This document shows, piece by piece, positions 11,907 to 23,870 of a stretch of DNA of 64,000 bases (positions are counted from its first letter, which is position 1; each line of letters opens with the position of its first letter). The stretch lies in NCBI GenBank assembly GCA_903813345.2, contig CAIIXF020000002.1:19358455-19422454 (forward strand). The letters run 5' to 3'. Position numbers and translations under genes: made by a program. The stretch is from Owenia fusiformis (Eukaryota; Annelida; Polychaeta; Sabellida; Oweniidae). The notes under the pieces are model-generated. The model saw only the letters and a list, made by a program, of their open reading frames with translations. It was not told the DNA's origin and made no database searches.

Positions 11907-12720
11907 CGAGGGTTGTCCCATAAGTCTTGAAATTTTTATTTTAATTCAAAAAGATTTCACTGAATTTGGCTGAAAATTGGTATGTATCAAGATCAATCAA
12001 TTATCTTCAGCATGTGATAGTTTCATAACAAAATTATTAACTTGAGTTACTTTTTTGGTTGCTATGGTAACCGGAGGAGGTGGGGGGTGGGGCAGTAATG
12101 TAATATAGTAAAAATGTAAAATTGAACTGTGGGAGTATTATGGATTCTAAAGGATGTTATGCATCTTAAATTTTCAAACACCTGTCAAGATTGACAAAAA
12201 CACTCTTTACTTGGCAGAATCTTGGGAAATACCTCTGTTATTTCATAATAAACAAGCAATTGCTCAATTTTGGTACAGAGAAACAGCATTTTGAAAGCCA
12301 AAATGGAAGGGATTTTGTCAAAAATCTTTGCGTGCAGTTGTGCAATGCCACGCCTCCTCAGGGCACACACCTGCACTAACAAGAACAGCCATCGAAAAAG
12401 TATATAGATAGTATACTCCGAGTGCACCTACAATATGGAGGTGGTAGAAGAAGTTAAAAACTGGAGATACCAGCCTAGGATGCTCCGAGAAGTGGAAGGC
12501 CAAAATCCAGTGGCGAACTCATACCACATATTGCAGAGAGTATAAGGGCTGAAAGGAGAAAAACTTGTAGGAAGATAGCCATACAGTGTAGACTTTGATA
12601 TTAGTAAGAGTACTGCTCACAGAGTGATGAAGAAGGACCTTGAGATGTCAAAGGTAGCCTCTAGATTCGTCCCGCATATTCTGACAGAGGATTGGAGCAG
12701 AAAAAAATAAAATAAAACTT
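11907..12720 (+). pseudogene. Decayed mariner-like transposon with transposase fragment
   Basis: The left terminus TACGAGGGTTGTCCCATAAG is a typical mariner end, preceded by TA (11905-11906). Between about 12425 and 12700 three frames can be pieced into the N-terminal DNA-binding part of a mariner transposase: an APRSGRPK motif (near 12480), AESIRAERRKTCRKIAIQ, then a frameshift, ISKSTAHRVMKKDLEMSK and FVPHILTEDWS. These correspond to the helix-turn-helix linker and the WVPHxLT region of the family. Stops and frameshifts show it is dead. The catalytic part and the right end are missing, because other elements replaced them. The end of this fragment lies inside a tandem duplication. Confidence 0.75.
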
Positions 12721-14249
12721 GGAATGTGCTTCCAAATCCTTTTTTACGTCATAGTTTGTATAGACGTGTCGCAAAAAGGTGGCGCATTTGTTTTTAAGGG
12801 TATCGCGTGAATGTAACTTTGATTCCCCGGATTATAAGATAATTTTCTAATTTAAGTTATATATCATTTTAAAGCTGTTTCGATGAAGTTTTTAGATCAA
12901 CTACACTCCGTTCACAATTCTTGCGCGTTCTTTCTTGAAAAAGAGTTTTTTACCAAAACATCTGGCAAATATCCCCTGTTGACACGTTACATTTTGAACT
13001 ATTTTTCGTCTTTAAACGCTCATAACTCAAACAATATATGACTATTATACTTTTTTTCGTCTTGATAAGGGTAGATGGAAGTTTTATTTCAAAGAATGAA
13101 TTTTAGTAAGCGTCCCATATTGTGACGTCATAGAGTTTGAAAAATAGAATCTGTTGACAGCGACCTTTTTTGCTCATTTTTTGTTACCTTCAACTTTTCA
13201 GGTGTACAGGGTGACCCAAAAAATGCAACCCTCCATTTCTTCAATATTTTTCTTAAATGGAGGTTAATTGCTCTGAAATTTGGCAAAATCTTTGCGTGCA
13301 GTTGTGCAATGCCACGCCTCCTCAGGGCACACACCTGCACTAACAAGAACAGCCATCGAAAAAGTATATAGATAGTATACTCCGAGTGCACCTACAATAT
13401 GGAGGTGGTAGAAGAAGTTAAAAACTGGAGATACCAGCCTAGGATGCTCCGAGAAGTGGAAGGCCAAAATCCAGTGGCGAACTCATACCACATATTGCAG
13501 AGAGTATAAGGGCTGAAAGGAGAAAAACTTGTAGGAAGATAGCCATACAGTGTAGACTTTGATATTAGTAAGAGTACTGCTCACAGAGTGATGAAGAAGG
13601 ACCTTGAGATGTCAAAGGTAGCCTCTAGATTCGTCCCGCATATTCTGACAGAGGATTGGAGCAGAAAAAAATAAAATAAAACTTGGAATGTGCTTCCAAA
13701 TCCTTTTTTACGTCATAGTTTGTATAGACGTGTCGCAAAAAGGTGGCGCATTTGTTTTTAAGGGTATCGCGTGAATGTAACTTTGATTCCCCGGATTATA
13801 AGATAATTTTCTAATTTAAGTTATATATCATTTTAAAGCTGTTTCGATGAAGTTTTTAGATCAACTACACTCCGTTCACAATTCTTGCGCGTTCTTTCTT
13901 GAAAAAGAGTTTTTTACCAAAACATCTGGCAAATATCCCCTGTTGACACGTTACATTTTGAACTATGTTTCGTCTTTAAACGCTCATAACTCAAACAATA
14001 TATGACTATTATACTTTTTTTTCGTCTTGATAAGGGTAGATGGAAGTTTTATTTCAAAGAATGAATTTTAGTAAGCGTCCCATATTGTGACGTCATAGAG
14101 TTTGAAAAATAGAATCTGTTGACAGCGACCTTTTTTGCTCATTTTTTGTTACCTTCAACTTTTCAGGTGTACAGGGTGACCCAAAAAATGCAACCCTCAA
14201 TTTCTTCAATATTTTTCTTAAATGGAGGTTAATTGCTCTGAAATTTGGC
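12322..14249. repeat. 964-bp direct tandem duplication, two copies
   Basis: The unit 12322-13285 is repeated at 13286-14249 with only a few differences (for example aactattttt/aactatgttt, and ccctccattt/ccctcaattt). The offset is exactly 964 bp between the two cgtgcagttg sites (12331 and 13295). The unit joins the mariner transposase fragment, the left part of an unrelated element starting near gacgtgtcgcaaaaaggt, and the left end of the Tc1-type element. The high identity indicates a recent event. The 80- to 87-aa minus-strand ORFs repeated here are antisense to the dead transposase. Confidence 0.9.
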
Positions 14250-15575
14250 ACACAAGGACTTCATTCAATGTGGGATCCTCTGGCAAAGTTTCAATAATCA
14301 TAGTCTTATATTGATAGAGTTATGGTCGTTCCAAAATATGCTCCAAATGTCGTCCATTTCTAATGTTAAGTTTTCAGATGAATCACATTCCCTTCTTTCT
14401 GAACATGTAAACTCAAGAAATAATGTGTTCTGGGATCACAAATTCCAGATGAAGTGCTTCAAAGGCCCCTTCATCCTTAAAAATGCACAGCTTGGGCTGC
14501 CAATTTCCAAACATGAAATCATCAGCCCCTTTTGGTTTGAGGTTGATAATGACAACACTGTTACTGTTAACACACAGCGCAATATTGGCGTTCCCAGGAA
14601 GGCATAGAGGCTTCAATAGACAAGAACAGTGGTTCTAGAAGAATGTACTTCTCCTCACACTTCTGATGATAGCATAGCCTGGCTCACTAGTCATTTCTAT
14701 GAGACGATGATCTCTCCTAGGACGGAGAACCCATGGTCATCCCACAGTCTTGATCTCGATGCCTCTGACTTCTATATATGGGGTTATTTAAAGGATAATG
14801 TGAATGAAAATAACCCTACCACAATTGCAGAACTCCAATAAGCAATGGCTGCAAAAATTTGAGCCATACCCATGGGGAAGAATGCATCCGTGTTATGAAC
14901 AGTTTTCCTTGAACATTGCAAGTTTGTTTCAGCGAAATTGACGACATCTGGAGCATATTTTGAAACAGCCATAACTCTATCAATATAAGACTATGATTAT
15001 TAAAACTTTGCCAGATGATCCAACATTGAATGAAGTCCTTGTGTGCCAAATCTCACAGCAATTTACCTCCATTTAAGAAAAACATTGAAGAAATGGAGGG
15101 TTCCATTTTTTTGGGCCACCCTGTACATTAAACAAAAAATACGAGATCAATTTTTAATAAATCATACATGATTGTTTTGCTCTTAAACTCTAGTTTATTA
15201 ATAAATAGTTGATTTTGTTCGCAGAAGTACGTGTTTTCTGCTGTATGTGGAAAAGTGGAGGACGAAAGGTTTTCAAAATTCATTAAAATAGGGCTAATTT
15301 ACGCCATTCGCCTATTTTCAAGCACAGCAACACGTATATTTATTTCACCTAAAATATCAATTGATTCGTGTTTTATGATGCTCCTATCCCATTGTTAATA
15401 CATATACGATATCAGAGTTATTCGCCTTAAATATTTTGAGATATAGAGGCAAATGTGGAGGACGAAAGGATTTCCATATGTGTACATTTTTCTCAAAAAA
15501 CGTCACATTCTGTGGTGTTAAAAAGCGAAAATGTGTAACAATGCGTGCGCGACCTTTTTGCGACACGTCCAAGCA
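13736..15575. mobile_element. Larger element bounded by GACGTGTCGCAAAAAGGT repeats
   Basis: GACGTGTCGCAAAAAGGTGG near 13736 (and in the duplicate near 12772) is the complement of ACCTTTTTGCGACACGTCC near 15555-15575. The sequence in between (outside the Tc1-type insertion) has no recognisable protein. It contains two short related blocks with GTGGAGGACGAAAGG, near 15255 and 15455. This reads as an outer element that was later split by the 14172-15123 transposon. Class unknown. Confidence 0.4.
14172..15123 (+). mobile_element. Internally deleted Tc1/mariner-superfamily transposon
   Basis: Long inverted ends of about 190 bp start CAGGGTGACCCAAAAAATG and end with the complement ...CACCCTG, flanked by TA (14170-14171, 15124-15125). 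Inside, on the plus strand, two transposase fragments can be read: from about 14370 SDESHSLLSEHVNSRN and then ISKHEIISPFWFEVDNDNTV, and from about 14740 LDLDASDFYIWGYLKDNV followed by NNPTTIAELQ. These match the second and third catalytic-region blocks (DE..F, PDL.P.DF..WGYLKD) of IS630/Tc1/mariner-type transposases. The N-terminus and much of the core are deleted, so it is non-autonomous. In the second block the usual proline after PDL is changed. Confidence 0.8.
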
Positions 15576-15764
15576 TATGTGTGACCTCTTATAGTTAGTT
15601 TTAAATAAATTCAAAAATTATTGATTAATAAGCCAAAGTACATTTAGTTTAAACTTTATATAGGGGCTTTCAAGACTGCTGTAATTGGAAACTACTTATG
15701 TTTTGGTATACAATAACGAAACCCATTTTAATTGTCTATTACAATGAATACAATAATCAACAAT

Positions 15765-16260
15765 ATACAGGGTGTCCCGAAAGTATGCCCCCTCCCAGGC
15801 AGACATAAACCAGTGTCGTCATGGTATGTGTCATATATTATTGTTACGCTTATCCAAAGTTATATTGATTAGCCAAGTATCATGGCTGACTCTCAAATGT
15901 GAAAAAATTACAGGCATTTCAAAGTTTAGTATTTGGTCAAAATTAAGTTCAATTTTACACCAAATTACTAGTCAATGTGTCCTCCCGGGCCATCTTAACA
16001 GCAGTAATTCTTCGGATGTATATTGAGTTGGAAAAAAAGAACGGTGAGCTTAGAAACTCTAAGGAAACTCTTCTAAAGTCCCTTAACAGGTTTTAAGAGG
16101 GTTATACACACCCCTATTTGAAGGGCTTTTAAGATCATATCTGAAAACAATTGCTGCTGTTAACATGGCCAATTGAACAATGTCAAGTTCTTGACAACAT
16201 TGGAAAAGAATTTCTAGAAAGCAATTGCAATTGTTAAGTATTTGAAAAATAAAAAAATGT
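15765..16260. other. Solo transposon end and gene-free sequence
   Basis: TACAGGGTGTCCCGAAAG at 15767-15784 is a Tc1/mariner-superfamily terminus, but no matching opposite end was found nearby. The 84-codon ORF reading through it has no recognisable features. Confidence 0.4.
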
Positions 16261-16519
16261 TTGCTTCTTATAATACTTGTAATTTATTGATTCGATTCCG
16301 TAAGTATATACGTGAGGTTGTGAAGCAATTATAATTTGCTATTGCACAAATTAAACATATAATTGAAATTCTACCTAATACCCGATGACTAGGTGATGAC
16401 AATAGGCATGAAATTGATCTGTTTGTAAGATCATTACATACACACAAACAAAACGCTATGAACTGTAGAAGGACGGTGTTTATCAAAATAGCAGTGGTAC
16501 GTTAGTTCAGCAAGCGTTT

Positions 16520-16850
16520 TTCTTGTTTATCAAAAATATTACATGAACTGATCTTCACATTGATTATATGGTATACAAGATGTCCAAAAGAGGACTGCAT
16601 ACTGAATACTGCAAGTTACGTCTCTGTGTTGCAGAGGTTAGTGGCCCAGTGAATAATAGAATCTCATTTCCTCTTTGAATAGATTTATCTGCATGGTGTA
16701 GCAGAGGTTCTGTCCGAGTGAATAATAAATATCCTCTTTCAATATATCAAATTACATGTAATAGCAGAGGTTACTGTCTGAGTGACTAATGAACATCCTC
16801 TTTCAATAGATCAATTTACATGTTACATAACAAAGGTTAAATGATGTATC
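16520..16850. repeat. Imperfect tandem repeat, about 65 bp x 3, in the GPCR duplication
   Basis: Three units share gcagaggtt, gagtgaataat and atcctctttcaata. The block before it (cattgattatatggtataca) recurs at about 23140-23285, 6.6 kb further on, together with a single copy of the unit. It therefore marks the left part of the segmental duplication that contains the two GPCR genes. Confidence 0.55.
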
Positions 16851-16913
16851 CATTTAACCTATTAGTATAGAATTCATTCTAAATCGTGAATTGATCATGT
16901 TTTAAGGAACATT

Positions 16914-16952
16914 TTTGTTTGTTTGTTAATTTGTTTGTTTGTTTGTTTGTCG
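16914..16952. repeat. GTTT microsatellite
   Basis: Runs of gttt repeated about nine times with one interruption. Confidence 0.8.
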
Positions 16953-17888
16953 TGATGTCCTCTCCGAGTAAACCATCTGTTGGTGGAAATGATAAAACAA
17001 CAACACAAATTGTGGAAATTTCTTAACTCACGTTTTTATTCATATTTTTACAATATTATTTACATAATTACAAATTAACTTAAAAATAAAATTGATGCGC
17101 CAATAGTGTTGATTGTATTACAGAATTTTTTGAATTTTCTAGCTATAGTGTATGGATTAAGCAAACCCCACGACCGTCACTATTAGATTATGCGATCAGC
17201 ATTTAATAGATCTACAGAAATAAATTCTTCATAATAACAGCAATACACAAACATATCAGTATGCCATCCCATGTAAATGGTAACACAATTGACACAATTT
17301 GTTCTTGACGTCAACGGCCTAAGCCGGTCCAAAAAATGAAGCCTAAAAACTACGTCGTGAATTCTAGATGTGACTCAGAAAATTGCCCACTGGACGCGAA
17401 TAATTATTATGGATGCAGCTAAATACGTCAACTCAACTTACAAAAGACTTGTTTCTATAATCTCTTTATTTCATTTTTTAGAGATTATACATATGGTTTA
17501 CATCAAAATAGGGTCATAATATTATTTACATACACATCCCCGAGATCGTAGAATTTATTGAAATATTTACACAAATGTCTATATTCTGTTCTTCGCATGC
17601 GCAATCGTGCAAAGATGAAATTTTATTATCTAACATTGCAGATTAATCACATTAAACAGAAGTGATGCTATGGATCACAAAATTGAGCTATTCCTTGTCA
17701 ATATAGAACTCATGAAAACATTAGCATCGATATTTTGGATCTTTTCTGAATTTCCAACAAACCCTTGCAACTTGCTGGATGACATCTAGATTCACCATTT
17801 GGTCTGCCGTGACCGCCAAAGCGAACGGTAAATATAATATGGATATCCCTGCAATTAAGACTAAGATATATCCAGTCTATATTTAGAG

Positions 17889-18000
17889 GTTATGTCACTA
17901 TGACGTGAAATATGCCTGAGTTCTCCCAATATAGGCCGACCTTGGGAGGCTCTATATTTGGGCAAGAACGAAGGCATATTTCACGTCATAGTGACATAAC
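17889..18000. repeat. 112-bp hairpin with CRE-like half-sites
   Basis: GTTATGTCACTATGACGTGA at 17889 is mirrored perfectly by its complement ending at 18000, with the arms continuing through tatgcct/aggcata. A second weaker inverted pair (gtattacatgcct near 18005, its complement near 18190) follows. TGACGTGACGTCA near 18044 is a strong CREB/ATF-type site by consensus. This may be a small MITE. No function can be shown. Confidence 0.6.
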
Positions 18001-18640
18001 TGATGTATTACATGCCTTTGTTCCCATGGTTACTTTGTATCAATGACGTGACGTCATGATATTATCATGGTTATTAAAGAAATCTAATATCAAAACGAGG
18101 TAAGCGGGCTATATCGGGGTAATCGGGCAATATCGGTGGATATAGCTCGCTAACTTTCCCATTGACTTCCATACAAATGCTTCGCTAGGTATGTAATACA
18201 TTCGATTATTGTATGATTGACCCAGGGCAAGTGTGTATAGCAAATATAAACACCCTGGAGTTTCCATCAAGTATAATCTCAATACTAGTACCACTTATAA
18301 TGTCATTAATGCTAAGTTTGTTTCATGTAACGATCTCAATTCGCACAACGTCATCGGCGGAAGGAATTTTTAAAAATAAACCATTTTTGAAATCAACGGA
18401 TTTTGGCAGCCTGCATGAAAATCTAATGAACAGTTTCAAAAAATGACACAATGTTGAGCATTTATTCTAATCAAAGATCCCCTTAACATGAACTCTGGAG
18501 TAAAGTTAAAAAGACGAATACACATTTGCTTTTGAACAAAGTACACGTTTATGCCACATTTCAGCAGTACATCCCGATACTCAATATATGATACATAATG
18601 AAAATGAATAAAAACAAAAAGTAGTCAACACATATTTATC

Positions 18641-19205
18641 GCTGACTATATTTCGAACCTGGCTTTTTGAACAATCCATGCAACTTACGCGCCTCTCGCT
18701 GACTATATTTCGAACCTGGTTTACTCCATGTAACTTACGCGTTTATCACTGACTGTATTTCGAACCTGGGTTACTTTTGACCAATTCATGCAACTTACGA
18801 GTCTATCGCTGACTATTTTTGAACCTGGTTTACTTTTGAACTTTGAACAATCTATGCAACTTACGCATCTCTCGCTGACTATTTTTCGAACCTGGGCTAC
18901 TTTTGAACTTTGAACAATCTATGCAACTTTCGCGTCTCTCGCTGAATATTTTTTAACTTGGTTTACTTTTGAACAATCCATGCGACTTACGCGTCTATTA
19001 CCGACTATTTTTCGACCCTGGGTTACCTTTGTAATTCAGACAATCCATGCATATTACGTACCTCTCGCTAAATATTTTTCGAACATTGGTTGCTTTTGAA
19101 CAATCCATGCAACTCTAACGTCTCTCGCTAAGTATTGTTCGAACCTTGGTTACTTTTGAACAATCCATGCAACTTTCGCGTCTCTCTAAGTTACTTTTTG
19201 AACAA
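18641..19205. repeat. Degenerate minisatellite, about nine units of 55-75 bp
   Basis: Each unit contains versions of tcgctgactattttcgaacc, ttacttttgaacaatccatg and caacttacgcgtct. Unit length varies through small insertions such as the doubled gaactttgaacaat. It lies about 600 bp downstream of the first GPCR gene. Confidence 0.85.
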
Positions 19206-19827
19206 TATATCGATGGTGATAATCTTTGAGATATCAACCCAGATTCAAAAATAGTTAAAATGGCAAAATCTTACATAAATGTCAGAGATCTAGAGTTAAA
19301 AAACTTTGCTCATACTTTACGAACTGGTAGATCCAGGATGAGAACCTACCTTAAATTGGTTTACATAGAAGAATCCCTCCTCCGAAAAGAAGGAAAATAT
19401 ATATTTTAAGAAATGCTAAAATTTTCGATTTCCTTAAAGTCGGTTGTTTTATTTTTAGCTCAATATCAAAACTCAAGTGGTATCTATTTGTAATTTTTTC
19501 AGATGAGCACAAGCATTTTTCTTGGCATAAAGTAAAAGAAATATTACTTCAAGGGTTTCAGTTTTGATAATTTGAAAAACTGTTCAAATGAGTATTTTTT
19601 CAAAAAAAAGAATATTGAACAATTATAAAAATCTCCTTCAAGTTACACAATATGGAGTTCCTTTTGGTAAATCCAGTTCAGCTGGACCATTGCACTCATA
19701 TTCATGTGTGCCTAATATGTGTCAGTTGGTTATGGTTAAAACTATTGAGGTGTTGTTAATCAACTCCTATCAGATTCTAAAGGATGATCTTTCCAGTCCA
19801 AGTGTATACCTTGGGCCAAAGTGTTTC

Positions 19828-20826
19828 TTATGGTGTTAATGTTTCTACATGCGAAATCTCAGCGCCATCTATGTCAAACTTCTGGCGAAGTCCCAGCAAT
19901 TTCCTAAAAGCTGTGTTGAATGATCTATTTCTTGCGGCGTAAATCATTGGGTTCATCATACTGGTCGCGTATGCAATCTCAATCGCGAAATAGTTGGCGC
20001 TTGTCAACCAGACGGGTTCAGGATGCCTTATGATAGATCCAAAAGCGATATAGGGTGACCAGGTAAGAAGAAAGACCCCTAGTACTAGCATCATCATCTT
20101 GGTTATCTTATTGTCTTTCTTAAATTGTTTCTCGGCCATTGGGTCGATAGCAGCCACTTTCTTTCTCTGCTGAAGGGCTATGACGCCGATATGGATGTAC
20201 AACGCGCATGCTATACCGTACAGAATGCCGATGTGCAATTTGATGACCGTGTTATAAGAAGTTGTTGCCGTGTTATTCAGACGACACGCCGTAGTATGGT
20301 CCCAGATATAGAAAGCCGTTAGACCGAGCATGGTTAAACCAAACATATAGACTACAATACACACGCAGATCACCACGGCTTTCGTGTGCGTCATGATAGC
20401 ATGATATCGGAGGGGTTTAGTCACCGCTATGTGTCGATCTATGCTAACTGCGCAAAGGCTGAATACAGAAGAGCCTAGAGGGACAACCAACATTATAGTT
20501 CTTATCTGACACATGATTGTACTGTCTGACAAAGCATATCCTGTTTCGCCCATAAAGTTTGCAATGTGCGAAGCTATTAAGCCAATCGGTATGCCCAAAG
20601 CTCCAACTACAAAGTCTCCAATCGCTAATGCAACGATAAAAATGTTTGTTGTGGTTCGAATATGTCTAAATTTGAAGAACGATATGATAATGAGAGTATT
20701 TCCTAACGTTATGAAGACTGAGAGAACGACTTCAGCGATCAGGTGTATTGACGTCAACCAGAACGGTAGCGGACTAACTTGACGTTCGTAACTCGTAAGA
20801 TTGTCATATGTTGTTGTGGCAGACAT
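19828..20826 (-). CDS. Intronless class A (rhodopsin-like) GPCR, copy 1
   Basis: A 332-aa seven-transmembrane receptor in a single exon; it should sit in the plasma membrane and signal through G proteins. Family hallmarks are present: GN in TM1 (N43), LAIGD in TM2 (D71), the TM3 cysteine C106 paired with C181 in loop 2, DRH (130-132) in place of DRY at the end of TM3, TWSPY in TM6 (W256, P258) and NPMIY in TM7 (292-296). NLT at 9-11 is a likely N-glycosylation site. The residue at position 3.32 is Leu, not the Asp of amine receptors, and the short loops and TM7-helix 8 (NRSFNTAFRKLL) recall adenosine/MECA-group receptors. The ligand is unknown. The 334-aa paralogue at 26309-27313 has the same orientation. 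The ATG follows an A-rich leader (aaaacaaaATG). Confident as a GPCR, not for the subfamily. Confidence 0.92.
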   Translation of the reverse strand: MSATTTYDNLTSYERQVSPLPFWLTSIHLIAEVVLSVFITLGNTLIIISFFKFRHIRTTTNIFIVALAIGDFVVGALGIPIGLIASHIANFMGETGYALSDSTIMCQIRTIMLVVPLGSSVFSLCAVSIDRHIAVTKPLRYHAIMTHTKAVVICVCIVVYMFGLTMLGLTAFYIWDHTTACRLNNTATTSYNTVIKLHIGILYGIACALYIHIGVIALQQRKKVAAIDPMAEKQFKKDNKITKMMMLVLGVFLLTWSPYIAFGSIIRHPEPVWLTSANYFAIEIAYATSMMNPMIYAARNRSFNTAFRKLLGLRQKFDIDGAEISHVETLTP

Positions 20827-20879
20827 TTTGTTTTCAAGTTTTCCCCTTCACAACCTTCACAAAAAGTTCCGCTGTTGTC

Positions 20880-20900
20880 AGCGTAGTATAAATAAATCTA
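20880..20900 (-). promoter_or_regulatory. Conserved upstream block of GPCR copy 1
   Basis: On the plus strand cagcgtagtataaataaa lies about 55-70 bp before the start codon. The paralogue has cagcgtagtgtataaacaaa in the same place (27367-27386), while the neighbouring sequence has diverged. The shared AT-rich part resembles a TATA box read in reverse. A second shared block (accttagcaacgaatgttta near 21152, accttagcaacgagtgtttg near 27556) lies further upstream. Shared position suggests a promoter element; activity is inferred. Confidence 0.4.
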
Positions 20901-21738
20901 AATCCTGTATATGTTGATTTTCTATAATTTAGGCATTTCTCATTCTCATTATAAGTATAACTATTCACATAAAGTAAAGTCTGATTATGTACGATCCACC
21001 TGTAAAATGTACAATGATTTATATCACGTTTGACGCCAGCTTAAAATTGTGCAACAATAACACGGTTGAAAGATGTATTTTTTATCCAATTAAATAACAA
21101 AATATGTCCGTCTTCCTTGCGTTAATATCCAGAATGCCAACCCAGGTGTGGACCTTAGCAACGAATGTTTAGAAACGAAATTAACAAATAAAGTTCCTTT
21201 GTGGATAGATATCACACGAGCGATATATCATAGATAGATATCGATGTGTTGTTTCAGCTTATATCAATTAAATATATTATATATATCAAGCAAATTGAAA
21301 TGAAAGTGAAATCGATAGATGTTTGTATATCTTGGAATGTAAACAAATTACCGATTTCATCTACTATTCAGTAAGTTTAGGTAGGCATCCTCACAATGAA
21401 TTATTTGTAAAGATGTTCGTTCAAAGGTTAACTTCAAAAGGTTAACTCGTAAAAGACTAAAAGAGTCATGTTGGTTATCGCAAATGATTCGAGACGATTA
21501 ATGTCTTGGATTAAGAATACTTTTTTTGATCATTTTGACCAGGTGTATCTTTTACATTCATTCATTATCTCCAAAAGTATATATCATAATGATTAAGTTA
21601 ATCAGATGAACGGGGCAGATAAACCCAATCTCATCGACATACGTACTTTTTCAAAATGTCAACGTAATATTCACTTAAATGGCAACATTTTATTATAATG
21701 ATTAATTTGTAATAAGAAAGTGCTTTGAGACATGTTTT

Positions 21739-22286
21739 ATGGAAGGTAGTAAAATCCCCGTTACCTGCGACCTGCACCTGCGTCTGCGACCTACAGGGTA
21801 ACCAAAAAGAAGACCCGCAGGTCACAGGGATTTTACTAAAAATGGCTAGATCGTAGAAAGAAGTAAAAAGCATGAAAAATTAATCTTTTTGAAGCTGTAT
21901 TTTTCGGGAAAGAGTTGGGACAAGCTGCAACAAGGATTAGGCATGACCAAGTGCACTAGGGACAATCTGCCATGGGTTTTGGACTTTCTGTTTTGTAGAC
22001 TTAAAACACGCATAGGCGTAACCAGGGGTGTGCGATTTATTTGAAGCTTCTAGCTTAACGTTGAATGAAGTGTTGCATAATTTTTTGTAAAGTTCAACAT
22101 GAATCTAAATCTGCCTATGCCACGATCGCATCCCCCCCCCCTAACTGAATACCGAAACTTGCGATCGCATCACCCCCCCCCCCCCCCCCCGACTGAAAAC
22201 TCCTTAGCAAAACTCGGTAATATTTTTGGTTCCCCTGTAGCTCGCAGGTGCATGCAAGTGGCAGGTAACAGGTAACTACTTTCCAT
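21739..22286. repeat. Possible element with ATGGAA.GTAGT ends and C-rich tracts
   Basis: atggaaggtagtaaaatccc on the left and its partial complement ending actactttccat on the right enclose repeats of acctgcgacctgc type. The interior has two poly-C runs (about 22131 and 22170) separated by a repeated gcgatcgcatc phrase. Boundaries and class are uncertain. Confidence 0.35.
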
Positions 22287-23707
22287 ATTTTATCCTAGAA
22301 GGAACGTGGATTGCTCAAGGGACTTTAAAGATACTGAATTTGAATGATCAAAATGAGCTGAAATCAGTGGATATCATGAGTTTTCTCTTTGTTGAAATAA
22401 CATGGGGAACACCAATCTTCAGGTCTCTTTGAGAAAATAATTGACACGTTAAAATAATAAATGTATTAAACATTGTAAAGAGACTGCGATTTCGGTAAAA
22501 ATTCAATAAATAATTGTTTGTAAGCTGGGTCGATAAAATACTGCATTTGTTTCTGTATGTCACGATCTTGCTTCCTTTATGCCAAACACTACTGAAATTT
22601 ACGGAAATCACTATAGAAAAAATAAAACTACTTTAGCCAAATTATCTAGTGATCATCTTCTATGTTCATACAAATTCGAGTTTTAGATTTGGCGTAGTTA
22701 ATTTTTCGCTGCATTCCTTCAAATACCAAAAGGATCAAGACCAATTAAAGCGATGGGCCCTCAGCATGTAATGTTTTTAAACCAACATTCCAGCAGCTTA
22801 AGTACGTGTATGCAACTTCCTGTTCATTGATGACAACATGAAGACACAATCCGCCAAAAGGTGAACGAATCAAACTTACCAATATACCAAGGCTATATGT
22901 AACAATATACTTCCGATCATTATGGTATACACGTTTTTTGTTTATATCGCGTTGGGATGAGTGTGACAGATGTAGGACAACAGCGTCCGGCTATGTAAGG
23001 TTTTGATCTATTTGTAACATGACTTCATTAGCAAATATGTGACATGGTGATCAATAGCAGGATGGTGTGTATTAAGGCATCAGTATCTACTTCAGATCTG
23101 TTACTGGACACGCGTTTCTCTTTTACTTTGTTTATACACATATCACACGCATTGATCTTGACATTGATCTTGGCATTGATTATGGTATACTAGATATAGA
23201 CTGGAGGATTATTTACTGAGAACAAGTTACTTATCTGCGAAGCAGAAATTACTGTCCAAATGATTAAATAACCTCTTTTTGCATTCATGATTGATTTTTA
23301 TCTTCAAGGCGAGTCCTAACTCTCTTTATAGTAATTGAAGTATTGTTTGTATTAAATGTACCAATGGATAGGTATCGTTAATGTTCAATGAAATCATAAA
23401 TAACCTCGAATAACCTCGTCTCAAAATTCACATTTTAAACAAGGTCAATACACAGAAAATTATGTTAAATAAAGGGAAAATGCAATACTTATTCCAGAAA
23501 GAAAATCGATGGGATGATTCAGCATTTTCAGACAAAAAGCGCAAATTGGTATCATAGTATGTATATGGCCATCATTTGCGTTAAGGTGTAATTGGAATAA
23601 AAATTGATTTTTAGGTAAACAAAATATTTTGTATTTCAGGAATGCTTTAAAGTTTATCCTGTAAAAAATTAATGTCATGAAAAATTATTGAGAATTCAAA
23701 AAGTTAT

Positions 23708-23870
23708 ATGGAAAAAAGAGGGATGATTTGTTTTGTCCCGGCTACTATAGTCAAAAACAGTTTTTACAAGTAAAATTGTATCATGAGTGTGCTTACTACT
23801 TCCACTGTTGAAGTGAGCCAATCCTCAAAAGCGCACACCCTCGTGTTTATGTTATATATCATATGAAAGT
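23708..23870. repeat. 160-bp dispersed repeat, copy A (copy B 25470-25627)
   Basis: Both copies run from aaaaaagaggga-gatttg through cccggctactatagtcaaaa and ccactgttgaagtgagccaa to gtttatgttatatatcatat, in the same orientation and 1.76 kb apart. Differences are mainly small indels. No ends, target duplication or coding content was identified. Confidence 0.75.

Noticed and set aside
12185-13467. Repeated 61- to 87-codon minus-strand ORFs with LFLLVQVCALRRR
   Set aside because: Antisense to the dead mariner transposase and duplicated with it; no independent evidence of coding.
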